Shown here one piece after another: positions 51,962 to 62,669 of a stretch of 64,000 nucleotides of DNA. The first letter of the stretch is position 1; each line of letters begins with the position of its first letter. Under the pieces are notes generated by a model, which was not told the DNA's origin, did not search any database, and saw nothing but the letters and a program-made list of their open reading frames with translations. This DNA is from Streptomyces sp. HNM0575 (GTDB lineage Bacteria > Actinomycetota > Actinomycetes > Streptomycetales > Streptomycetaceae), in assembly GCF_012726265.1 (NCBI RefSeq), contig NZ_JAASAG010000004.1:248001-312000 (forward strand), given 5' to 3'. Both the position numbers and the translations under genes were made by a program.

Positions 51962-52627
51962 ATGGGCGCACACCATGCACGCTCCGTTCTCGCCGCTCTC
52001 GCCCTCGGCGCCACCGTCACCGTCAGCGGATGCACCGCGGGCTCGGGCTCCTCCGCCAACTCGCCGGCGTCGGTACACGACGCGGGCTCCGGCACCCCGT
52101 CGTCACCGGGGTCGCAGGAGGCGGACCCCGGCGGCTCCCAGCCACCGCGCGCGCAGAGCGGTCAGGACGGCAGCGGCCGTCCCGGCGGATCCGGCAGCGG
52201 CGACGACCGCCCCCGGTGGTGCACGACGGACGCGCTGTCCGTCTCACTGAAACCGGGACAGCCGGCCGCCGGGAACCGCTACGCCGGTCTCGTCCTCACC
52301 AACTCCTCGTCGCACACGTGCCGTACGCAGGGTTGGCCCGGCCTCCAGCTGACCGGCGAGAACGGCGAGAAGATCCCCACGAAGGTCGTACGGGAGCACT
52401 CCACGCCCTCGCCCCAGCTGACACTCTCGCCGGGCGGGCAGGCTTCCGCGCGGCTGCACTGGACCGTCGTACCCGGCCAGGGCGACCCCGACGACGGCAG
52501 GTGCCCGGCCCCGGAGTCGGTGCGCGTGATCCCTCCGGACCAGCGCGCCTCGAAGTCGGCACCGTGGAACATGAACGAGGTGTGCGGCGCCGGGAAGCTG
52601 GACGTCCGGCCGCTGCTGCCCGGTTAG
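51962..52627 (+). CDS. DUF4232 lipoprotein
   Basis: 221 aa. Signal peptide with lipobox VSGC (Cys24), then about 55 residues of Ser/Gly/Pro-rich linker and a beta-rich DUF4232 domain starting WCTTDALSVSLKPG, with NSSSHTCRTQGWPGLQLTGENG, LTLSPGGQASARLHW and the closing NMNEVCGAGKLDVRPL. Conserved cysteines suggest disulfides outside the cell. Function unknown. GGAG 7 nt before the ATG selects this start over an in-frame ATG 63 bp earlier. Confidence 0.9.
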   Translation: MGAHHARSVLAALALGATVTVSGCTAGSGSSANSPASVHDAGSGTPSSPGSQEADPGGSQPPRAQSGQDGSGRPGGSGSGDDRPRWCTTDALSVSLKPGQPAAGNRYAGLVLTNSSSHTCRTQGWPGLQLTGENGEKIPTKVVREHSTPSPQLTLSPGGQASARLHWTVVPGQGDPDDGRCPAPESVRVIPPDQRASKSAPWNMNEVCGAGKLDVRPLLPG

Positions 52628-52718
52628 GACCCGACGGACCGAGCGCGCGCGAGCGCGACGACAGCAGAGCACGCGACCGGACGTCGGCCGGAGTCTGACG
52701 ACGGTCGTCCGGTCGCAC

Positions 52719-52772
52719 GAGGGCCGGCTCCCGGCCGGGCGCTTCACGCCCGGCGACGGCGAGCCGGCCCTC
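52719..52772. terminator. Nested bidirectional hairpin terminator
   Basis: GAGGGCCGGCTC (52719-52730) pairs perfectly with GAGCCGGCCCTC (52761-52772); inside, GCCGGGCG and CGCCCGGC make a second stem around CTTCA. It stands between the convergent DUF4232 and PadR genes. Confidence 0.8.
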
Positions 52773-52799
52773 ACGGCCCCACCCCGCCCGGACTCAGCC

Positions 52800-52847
52800 C
52801 TCTCGGGACCTAGTCCTCTCGGGACCCAGCCCTCTCGGGACTCAGTC
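52800..52847. repeat. Three tandem 16-bp repeats entering the padR 3' end
   Basis: CTCTCGGGACCTAGTC, CTCTCGGGACCCAGCC and CTCTCGGGACTCAGTC follow head to tail. The third copy contains the padR stop codon (52842-52844), so the repeat unit supplies the gene's end. Confidence 0.85.
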
Positions 52848-53495
52848 CTCGTCGGCGAGGATCAGATAGAGCTTCTTACGGGCGTCGTTGACGACCCCGA
52901 GCGCCTTGTCGCGCTGCTCCTGTGTGCCGTTCGCCCACACCTGCTGGAAGGCGCTGACCAGACCGCCGCCGGCCTTGCGCACCTCACTGAGGGCCTCCCA
53001 GTCGATGCCGCGCCCGGCCTCCTCCCAAGGGGCCTCCGGACCGGCGTCCGCCTCCTCGCGGCCGGCGTCGGTGAGCGAGAAGAGGTTCTTGCCTCCCTCG
53101 CTGGCACTGCTGATCAGCCCCTCGTCCTCCAGCAGCTGGAGCGTCGGATAGACCGAGCCGGGGCTCGGCTTCCAGGCTCCGCCGCTGCGCTCCGCGATCT
53201 CCTGGATCATCTCGTAGCCGTGCATCGGGCGGTCCTTCAGCAGCGCCAGGATCGACGCACGCACATCGCCGCGCCGTGCCCTGCCACGCGGTCCACCGCG
53301 GCCGCCGCGCCCTCTGGGACCGAAGGGCGGCCCGTCCCCGAAGGGCGGTCCGAAGGGGCCGAAGGCCCTCCGCTCCGAGGGCCCGAATCCACCAGGGCCG
53401 AATCCGCCGGGACCGGGGCCACCCGGACCGGGACCGAAATGGCCGCGCCTGTGGCCGCGTCCGCGGCCGCCGAACTGCTGCTCTTCTTCACGCAT
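52842..53495 (-). CDS. PadR family transcriptional regulator
   Basis: 217 aa. The first 75 residues are a Gly/Pro/Phe/Arg-rich low-complexity leader (GPGPGGPGPGGFGPGGFG type). The PadR winged helix follows: RASILALLKDRPMHGYEMIQEIAERS, WKPSPGSVYPTLQLLEDEGLISS and FSLTDAGREEA. A C-terminal helical domain (ALGVVNDARKKLYLILADED) mediates dimerisation. It is divergent from phzF-like gene with a CGATATATCG palindrome upstream, the kind of site PadR proteins use for autoregulation. Confidence 0.92.
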   Translation of the reverse strand: MREEEQQFGGRGRGHRRGHFGPGPGGPGPGGFGPGGFGPSERRAFGPFGPPFGDGPPFGPRGRGGRGGPRGRARRGDVRASILALLKDRPMHGYEMIQEIAERSGGAWKPSPGSVYPTLQLLEDEGLISSASEGGKNLFSLTDAGREEADAGPEAPWEEAGRGIDWEALSEVRKAGGGLVSAFQQVWANGTQEQRDKALGVVNDARKKLYLILADED

Positions 53496-53553
53496 GACGA
53501 TATCCCTTCGATGATCTGTCTACGACAGACGTTGACTTGTCGTGATGGCTCAA

Positions 53554-53563
53554 CGATATATCG
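53554..53563. promoter_or_regulatory. PadR-type palindrome CGATATATCG
   Basis: A perfect 10-bp palindrome 59 bp upstream of the padR start, with a related CGATATC at 53497-53503 right at the start codon. ATAT-centred dyads of this kind are typical PadR operators. Confidence 0.55.
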
Positions 53564-53673
53564 GCGATGCTCGTATGGCAACACCCTTCCGCGATCGCTC
53601 GGTCACCCCCCGGTCCACCTGCGCCGCATTGGCCGTCGCCCGCGCCACCCGGTGTCCTTTAACGTCCCGGCCC

Positions 53674-54528
53674 ATGAGGATCCGTACGGTCGATGCCTTC
53701 ACCGCCCGCCCCTACCGCGGCAATCCGGCCGCCGTCGCGCTGCTGGACGGAGACGCCTTCCCGGCGGACGAACGCCTCCAGCGGATCGCCGGCGAGCTGA
53801 ACCTCTCCGAGACCGCCTTCGCGCACCCGCTGCCCGGCGACGCGGAAGCGGACTGGGCGCTGCGCTGGTTCACGCCCGCCGCCGAGGTCGATCTGTGCGG
53901 TCACGCGACCCTCGCCACGGCTCACGTCCTGAACGAGGACGGCATCGGCGTCGGCACCGTCCGCTTCCGCACCCGCAGCGGTGTGCTCAGCGCCGCCGCA
54001 CCCGGCGGCGCGATCACCCTGGACTTCCCGACGGCTCCGCTCACGCACCGCCCGGCGCCGCCGGGGCTCGCCGCGGCCCTCGGCACGGAGCCCGTCTCCG
54101 TGTACGACACGGGCCCGCTCGGAGACCTCCTCGTCGAGTTGACCGACGAGGAGACGCTGCGTGCCCTCGCCCCGGACAGCTCCGCCGTCCGCGGCCTGCC
54201 GCACCGCGGCGTCATCGTCACCGCGCTCGCCGGCCCGTCCCCGGACGGCGCCCGCGAAGACGGTGACGGCGAAACCGGCACGGGCCGCTACGACTACGTC
54301 TCCCGGATGTTCGCGCCGTCCGTCGGCATCCCGGAGGATCCGGTCACCGGCAGCGCGCACACGGCTCTCGCGCCGCTGTGGTCCGGCCGCCTCGGCCGTG
54401 ACTCGCTGACGGGGCTCCAGTGCTCCGCGCGTACGGGCCTGGTACGTACGACGCTCCGCGGCGGGCGCACCGAACTGACCGGCGACGCGGTCACGGTGCT
54501 CGACGCGAAGCTGTGCGCCGGATGGTGA
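53674..54528 (+). CDS. PhzF family isomerase/epimerase-like protein
   Basis: 284 aa. Duplicated PhzF fold: VDAFTARPYRGNPAAVALLDG, the catalytic Glu in NLSETAF (E46), WFTPAAEVDLCGHATLATAHVL in the first half and MFAPSVGIPEDPVTGSAHTALAPLW in the second. PhzF-type enzymes do proton-shift isomerisations; most members, including this one outside any phenazine cluster, have unknown substrates. ATG 53674 is taken as start from the family alignment (MRIRTVDAF). Confidence 0.92.
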   Translation: MRIRTVDAFTARPYRGNPAAVALLDGDAFPADERLQRIAGELNLSETAFAHPLPGDAEADWALRWFTPAAEVDLCGHATLATAHVLNEDGIGVGTVRFRTRSGVLSAAAPGGAITLDFPTAPLTHRPAPPGLAAALGTEPVSVYDTGPLGDLLVELTDEETLRALAPDSSAVRGLPHRGVIVTALAGPSPDGAREDGDGETGTGRYDYVSRMFAPSVGIPEDPVTGSAHTALAPLWSGRLGRDSLTGLQCSARTGLVRTTLRGGRTELTGDAVTVLDAKLCAGW

Positions 54529-54646
54529 GGGCGACGCGTGACGGGGACGCGTGACGGGGGCGGGTGGCAGCAGCGGGTGGCAGCAGCGGGTGGCGGGGCG
54601 CCCGGCGGTCAGGTCGGGGCAGTGACCGCGGTGGCGTCCGCGGCCG

Positions 54647-55453
54647 TCAGGGCGTCGGCAGCCAGTCCACCTTGCCCGCGAGGAGCGCGTAGCCGGTGAA
54701 GGCGACGATGTCGATCAGCGCGTGCGCCACCACCAGCGGCCCCACGCGTCCCCAGCGCCGGTAGAGCAGTACGAAGACGAAGCCCATCGCCATGTTTCCC
54801 AGCAGCCCGCCGACGCCCTGGTAGAGGTGGTAAGAGCCGCGCAGCACCGCGCTCGCCGCGAGGGCCGGCCACGGAGACCAGTTCAACTGCCCCAGCCGGC
54901 GCAGCAGATAGCCGACGACGATCACCTCCTCCAGCACGGCGTTCTGCACCGCGGAGGCGACCAGCACCGGAATCCGCCACCACACGTGCGGCAGCGATTC
55001 GGGTACGACGGTCAGGTTGAAGCCGGTCTGAAGCGCCGCCAGGTACAGCGCCAGCCCGCTCCCGCCGATCGCTGCCGCCAGCACCGCCCCCCGTCCCAGG
55101 TCGAACGCGGGCCTGGCGCGGTCGAAGCCGATGGACCGCAGACCGCCCGCACCCTCGCGCGTGAGCAGATGCGCCACGAGCACCACCGGCACCAGCGCGG
55201 TCGCGATCCCGAACAGCTGCCACGCCAGGTCCAGCCACGGCCGGTCCGGAGCGCGCGATGTGTTCAGGCGTGCGGCGTGGTCGGCCAGGGCGCCCGAGGC
55301 GGTCAGCGAGCCGATGAAGCTGATCAGCGCCGAGACGGCGCTGGCACCGAGCGACAGCGCCAGGACCAGCAGCGTCTCCCGCCGCAGCGTCCCGGCCTGA
55401 AGCGTCCCCGCGGGCGCGGGGGACCGAGCGGGGTCGCTCGCTTGCGACTGCAC
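54647..55453 (-). CDS. CPBP family intramembrane metalloprotease-like protein
   Basis: 268 aa, about eight helices. The CPBP (Abi/Rce1-like) motifs are NAVLEEVIVVGYLLRR (EE of motif 1, near residue 180), SYHLYQG (motif-2 His) and VVAHALIDIVAF (motif-4 His). Glutamates and histidines needed for metal are present. Family members process proteins or confer bacteriocin self-immunity. GTG start at 55453 has GGAGG 5 nt upstream. Convergent with phzF-like gene. Confidence 0.9.
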   Translation of the reverse strand: MQSQASDPARSPAPAGTLQAGTLRRETLLVLALSLGASAVSALISFIGSLTASGALADHAARLNTSRAPDRPWLDLAWQLFGIATALVPVVLVAHLLTREGAGGLRSIGFDRARPAFDLGRGAVLAAAIGGSGLALYLAALQTGFNLTVVPESLPHVWWRIPVLVASAVQNAVLEEVIVVGYLLRRLGQLNWSPWPALAASAVLRGSYHLYQGVGGLLGNMAMGFVFVLLYRRWGRVGPLVVAHALIDIVAFTGYALLAGKVDWLPTP

Positions 55454-55606
55454 ACATGCCTCCAGTTCACCGGTCCGCGACAGCCGGGGACGTCCATAGC
55501 TTGCCGGACGGTGCGGCGGCATGCGAAGCGGGGGCGGTCGCCGTACGGCACCGGACGGGCCCGGCGCGGTGGCGCGGAGCGGCGGCCAGGTGGCCCCCGC
55601 CGCGCC

Positions 55607-57103
55607 CTACGACCACGTCGGCCAGGTGTGCACCGGCTCGCCCGTGCGCGCGAGTTCGCAGTAGCGCCGCGTGACCGCGGCGAGCGCCTTCTCCCGGTCG
55701 AGGCCGGCCTCGACGGCGCGGTGGTACGCGGACGCCTGCCACGACGCCCCGTTCACCCGGCGCCGGCAGCGCTCCTCGATGACGCCGAGGCAGCGCTCCC
55801 GGTCGCCTCGCTCGACGCCCCACGCCTCCAGCCCGGCGGCCGCCATCGGCAGCAGCTCCTCCTGTACGAGCCGCACCGCGGGCACCGTCGCGAGGCCGCC
55901 GGGACGTCCCGGGCGCGGCCAGGTCAGCTCGGCCTCGATGCCGTACCGGCAGGCCACCTCGAAGTTCGCGGAGGCCGCGCCGAACGGCAGGCGCGACCAG
56001 ACCGGGCGCGGCTCGTCGGCGAGGCTGCGCACCAGCCCGTAGTAGAGCGCGGTGTTGGCGAGCACGTCCGTCACGGTCGGGCCGGCGGGCAGCACCCGGT
56101 TCTCCACGCGCAGATGGGGCACGCCGCCGGAGACCGCGTAGACCGGCCGGTTCCAGCGGTAGACGGTGCCGTTGTGCAGCACCAGCTCGGGCAGCCCGGG
56201 GGTGCCGCCCGCCCTCAGCACGCTGTGCGGGTCCTCGTCGTCGCAGATCGGAAGCAGCGACGGGAAGTAGCGGAGGTTCTCCTCGAAGAGGTCCTGGACC
56301 GAGCCGATCCACCGCTCCCCGAACCAGGTGCGCGGCCGTACGCCCTGAGCCCTCAGCTCGTCCGGCCGCGTGTCGGTCGCCTGGAGGAACAGCGGGATAC
56401 GCGACTCCCGCCACAGCTCGCGCCCGAAGAGGAACGGTGAGTTGGCGCCCATCGCGATCTGCACGGCGGAGACCGCCTGCGAGGCGTTCCAGACGTCCGC
56501 GAAACGTTCCGGCGTCACCTGGAGGTGCAGCTGCACGGACGTGCACGCGGCCTCCGGCGCGATCGAAGCGGACCTGCGGGTGAGCCGCTCGACGCCCTCG
56601 ATGTCGAGCACGACCTCCTCGCCCCGCGAGGCCATGATCTGGTCGTTGAGCAGGGTGTAGCGGTCGACCTCGGTGAGGTTGGAGGAGACCAGGTCCTCGT
56701 CGGTGAGAGTGGGCAGGATGCCGATCATCACGATGCCCGCGCCCTCTTCCTGGGCCTGCCGGTCCGCGTAGCCGAGCCCCGTGCGCAGCTCCTCGGCCAG
56801 CTGGTCGAAGACCCTGCCGGCCAGGCGGTGCGGCACGATGTTGACCTCGAGGTTGAACTGCCCGAGCTCCGTCTGGAAGTCCCGGCTGCCGATGCGCCGC
56901 AGCACCTCGGTGTTCATCATGCGGGGCATACCGTCGGCGTCCGCGAGGTTCAGCTCGATCTCGAGGCCCATGAGGTTGCGGGGGCGCTCGAACCGTCCCT
57001 CGTCCAGGAGCACCCTGAACGCCTCCAGGCAATCCTTCAGTTTCCGCCTGTACCGATGCCGAGCGGACAGGTCGAACCCGTCGGAGACGACCTTCTCACC
57101 CAT
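55607..57103 (-). CDS. Glutamate-cysteine ligase family 2-like enzyme
   Basis: 498 aa. GCS2-type features: GLEIELNLADADGMPRMMNTEVL (the E-x-E metal/ATP motif), GQFNLEVNIVPHRL, TSVQLHLQVTPE, ANSPFLFGRELWRESR and RVENRVLPAGPTVTD. These belong to the ATP-dependent carboxylate-amine ligase superfamily. Streptomyces make mycothiol rather than glutathione, so the true product need not be gamma-glutamylcysteine. GGAGGG precedes the ATG. A 500-bp divergent gap separates it from the next gene. Confidence 0.85.
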   Translation of the reverse strand: MGEKVVSDGFDLSARHRYRRKLKDCLEAFRVLLDEGRFERPRNLMGLEIELNLADADGMPRMMNTEVLRRIGSRDFQTELGQFNLEVNIVPHRLAGRVFDQLAEELRTGLGYADRQAQEEGAGIVMIGILPTLTDEDLVSSNLTEVDRYTLLNDQIMASRGEEVVLDIEGVERLTRRSASIAPEAACTSVQLHLQVTPERFADVWNASQAVSAVQIAMGANSPFLFGRELWRESRIPLFLQATDTRPDELRAQGVRPRTWFGERWIGSVQDLFEENLRYFPSLLPICDDEDPHSVLRAGGTPGLPELVLHNGTVYRWNRPVYAVSGGVPHLRVENRVLPAGPTVTDVLANTALYYGLVRSLADEPRPVWSRLPFGAASANFEVACRYGIEAELTWPRPGRPGGLATVPAVRLVQEELLPMAAAGLEAWGVERGDRERCLGVIEERCRRRVNGASWQASAYHRAVEAGLDREKALAAVTRRYCELARTGEPVHTWPTWS

Positions 57104-57602
57104 CGGGGCGTCCCTCCTCGATACGGCCGCGTGGTGTCAGCCATGATGCCCGTGGAACCTGCCGCTAACGCCTTCACGACCTGCCCTTACCCGGGTGCCG
57201 GTAACCCCTCACCCCGGCCTCCGGCGGCACGTTCCGGAGGCATACGGCAGCCGTCCAAGACCGGGCGCACAGTCCTTGTGGGAAACGCAGACAGGATCCG
57301 GCCGACCACGGAACGCGGATCCGTCCAGGCGGCGAGGACGGGCTCTGTGCAACAAGTGGTCAAGTACCGCGCATTACCGGCCTGATACAACCTTGTTTCC
57401 GCAATCGAGACCGGTTAGCGGAAATAGAGATGTAGCACCCTTCGTATAAACTCCTGCACAAGCTGAGACGCGGTATCACGGGACCGCCCCGTGCCCGCAG
57501 TCGACGCCCTGCCGCTGCACCGCAGCCCTCCTCCGCAGACAGTGCTGTCCGCACCCCACCCAGAGCACCACGTGTCTCTCCAGTGAGAGGTGGCGATCGA
57601 CC
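57104..57602. other. Divergent intergenic region, no gene seen
   Basis: About 500 bp between the GCS2-like gene and the unknown gene at 57603. The part 57370-57470 is AT-rich and contains TATAAA at 57446-57451 and a GGAAAT at 57419-57424, possible promoter elements for the rightward gene. No frame with coding bias was found. Confidence 0.45.
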
Positions 57603-58226
57603 ATGCCGCTGCACGTCCCCTCCGCCCCGGCTCCCGCGTCCCGCAGCGTTCTCGCGGCCCTCCGCTCACCGGCGTCCGTGCCCGGTGGGCGTACGCCGCT
57701 CGCCGCGGACGGCGGCACGGGCCCCTCGCTGGAGATCGAACTGCCGCTGCCGGTCCACGAGTTGGCGGCGGACGCTCCCCAAGCGGCCGCCCCCTGCACG
57801 AGGCTGACGGGCTGGCGCTTCCTGCTGCGGGAGGCGGGCTCGCCCGCCGGTTCCCCCGCCGTCGGCGCCGCGGAGACGCTCCTCACCTCCGACGGCTGGG
57901 CCTTCGCCTACTTCTGCGGCGGACCGTATGTCGCCTCGTCCCAACGGGCCCTGCTCCAGGCGGAGTCGCTGCCCGGGCTCCACCAGCCGCGCCTGCTGTC
58001 CGTGCCCCGGCGGTACATGCTCACGCTGTGGCTGCACGGGGACGCCACCGCGGACATCGCGGAGGGCGGCCCGCTGCCCGCGGACGTGCTGATCCCCCTC
58101 GCGCCCGCTCCCCCGGGCATCGCGGCGCACGTGCCGCACCGGGCGGACGCGCTGCTGCCGCTGCTGACCGGGCGCTCGGCGGCGACGCCCGCCGGGACGA
58201 CTCCCCTGCTGAGCAGCGGGGCGTGA
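57603..58226 (+). CDS. Hypothetical protein
   Basis: 207 aa, no signal peptide or helix clear enough to call a membrane segment. Composition is Ala/Pro/Leu-rich. A central stretch, WAFAYFCGGPYVASSQRALLQAESLPGLHQPRLLSVPRRYMLTLWLHGD, reads like a folded beta/alpha core. I do not recognise the family. GAGAGG lies about 13 nt before the ATG, longer than ideal. Codon bias supports a real gene. Confidence 0.65.
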   Translation: MPLHVPSAPAPASRSVLAALRSPASVPGGRTPLAADGGTGPSLEIELPLPVHELAADAPQAAAPCTRLTGWRFLLREAGSPAGSPAVGAAETLLTSDGWAFAYFCGGPYVASSQRALLQAESLPGLHQPRLLSVPRRYMLTLWLHGDATADIAEGGPLPADVLIPLAPAPPGIAAHVPHRADALLPLLTGRSAATPAGTTPLLSSGA

Positions 58227-58509
58227 GCGTGCTGCGGTACGGTTCGCGATGCCTCCCGGGGCGCCGTTCGCGGTGATCCCGGCCCTTCCCGGTGCCACTG
58301 ATACGGCGAATCACCCGCCGACGCGAGACAGTTGGCGGCAACCACTCGCACGGGTGACGCGTCTGTCCTGGTTGAGGAGCGGTGACACGAAATCCCTGCG
58401 GAATCTCCTCCGCGGGGGAACACTGGGACGGACAGAACGGGGGGCGGCAATGAATACCGTCACGAGCCGCAGCACGGACACGACGACACAACGGAAGACG
58501 ACAGCGACA

Positions 58510-58716
58510 ATGTGCCAGCACCAGCCACCTTGCCCGACAGCCGACTCCGCCGACCGGGAGGCCGCGCACCCCGTGGCCCACTTCCCGGAGCAGGGCTGGA
58601 GCCTGCTGTGCAACGGTGTCCTGCTCTTCGAGGACACGGGCGAGCTCCTGCCGGACGGCAAGATCATCGACCCGCACCGTCCCATCGACAGCCGCAACAT
58701 CACCACCGCCGCCTGA
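58510..58716 (+). CDS. DUF5999 family small protein
   Basis: 68 aa starting MCQHQPPCPTADSADREAA, with three Cys/His in the first nine residues, then WSLLCNGVLLFEDTGELLPDGKIIDPHRP. This matches the actinobacterial DUF5999 family, function unknown; a metal site formed by CQH..C is possible. An in-frame ATG at 58450 would add 20 Thr/Ser-rich residues; I prefer the MCQHQ start as the family N-terminus. Confidence 0.85.
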   Translation: MCQHQPPCPTADSADREAAHPVAHFPEQGWSLLCNGVLLFEDTGELLPDGKIIDPHRPIDSRNITTAA

Positions 58717-58742
58717 GCGGCACCGATTGAGCGGCCAACTGC

Positions 58743-58781
58743 CAGGGCCGGCCCGGTGATTCATCCACCGAACCGGCCCTG
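58743..58781. terminator. Bidirectional terminator between DUF5999 and gcvP
   Basis: CAGGGCCGG (58743-58751) pairs with CCGGCCCTG (58773-58781), continued inside by CGGTG/CACCG. Located 27 bp after DUF5999 and 32 bp before the gcvP stop in convergent orientation. Confidence 0.8.
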
Positions 58782-58812
58782 ACCTGCGTCGCCTTCCCGC
58801 CGTGCCGGCGAG

Positions 58813-61701
<2,889 letters not shown>

Positions 61702-61771
61702 CTGCGGGGGCCTCCTGGTCGCTGTGACCTACGGGGACACCACGGCGCTGGTGCCCGGACGGCCTCCCCCT

Positions 61772-61978
61772 CTGTCATCTCAACCTGAGAGTTTCACCGG
61801 CCCGCCCCGGCTGAGCGGGGACCCGGCTTTCACCGTCGGTGAGGAGGAGCCCAGGCACTGCTCGGCCCGCCCTGCTTTCCAGAGTGACCTCGCCCGCGCG
61901 GTACGTGAGCCTGAGAGATTCCGGGGAGGAGTTGCTCCTTCGGCGCCTCCGGCTGCTGCCGGGGGACTCTCCCGCTCG
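61772..61978 (-). promoter_or_regulatory. Tandem glycine riboswitch of gcvP
   Basis: Read on the minus strand, the first aptamer (about 61978-61907) has GGGAGAGTCC, GCCGAAGGAGCAA and AATCTCTCAGGC, the textbook glycine aptamer core. A linker leads to the second aptamer (about 61886-61772): CTCTGGAAAG, CACCGACGGTGAAAGCC and AAACTCTCAGGT followed by GACAGAG. Tandem aptamers can bind glycine and switch on the glycine cleavage gene. The expression platform (61702-61771) includes the AGGAGG, so control at translation start is possible. Confidence 0.95.
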
Positions 61979-62240
61979 GGGTCGACGGCCGTTTACGAGC
62001 CTACCAGCGGTGCCTCCCACGGGAGCTGGAGATGCACTCGGGTGGCCAACCGCTGAAATGTGCCTTTGGGTGGTAATACGGCTGTACGACCGGCTCCCGG
62101 CGTCCTCGGCGCCCCCGCAGCACGTCCGTTGCGCGGCAGTACGGCAAGGCCGAGGGAGGGGTTCGCCAGAGATCGCACACCCAGGGCCGGCGCCGTCCCC
62201 CGACGCACCCGGTGCCCCGGTACGACTGCTTGGAGGGACC

Positions 62241-62669
62241 GTGCAGCACGACATCGACCCGCGAAGCCTGATCGGCCGCAGAGCCCAGGACAGCGCCGGC
62301 TGCAAGATCGGCACCGTCGGCGAGGTCTACCTCGACGACGCCACAGGCGAGCCGGAATGGGCGGCCGTCCGCATGGGCCTCTTCCGCCGGGAGGCCCTGG
62401 TACCGCTCGAGCCGAGCGAGGTCGTCGGCGACGTACTGCGCGTCCCCTTCGAGCGCGCCCTCGTGCGCAGCACACCCGTGCTCGGGGTCGGCAGACATCT
62501 CTCTCCCCGCCAGGAGCTCCAGCTCTACCTCCACTACGGGCTGGACGTGCCGCCGTCCGCCGAGGCCGACGGTCCGGCCTCCCCTTCGTCCGCGCCCCCG
62601 GCCGCCTCCTCCGTCTCCTCGTCCGAGTCCGACCGGGACTTCGGGCGGATAGCGGGGTCCGGAAGCTGA
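62241..62669 (+). CDS. PRC-barrel domain protein
   Basis: 142 aa. PRC-barrel core: RSLIGRRAQDSAGCKIGTVGEVYLDDATGEPEWAAVRMGLFRREALVPL (shown in short as GCKIGTVGEVYLDDATG). The last 40 residues are Ser/Ala/Pro-rich. GTG start with GGAGG 4 nt upstream (GGAGGGACC then GTG). PRC-barrels mediate protein interaction in ribosome maturation and photosystem assembly; here function is unknown. The 3' 136 bp overlap the dinB gene on the other strand. Confidence 0.88.
   Translation: MQHDIDPRSLIGRRAQDSAGCKIGTVGEVYLDDATGEPEWAAVRMGLFRREALVPLEPSEVVGDVLRVPFERALVRSTPVLGVGRHLSPRQELQLYLHYGLDVPPSAEADGPASPSSAPPAASSVSSSESDRDFGRIAGSGS

Noticed and set aside
54722..56440. 572-aa open frame on the + strand
   Set aside because: Runs antisense across the CPBP and GCS2-like genes and their gap; no domain, Arg/His/Gln-rich.
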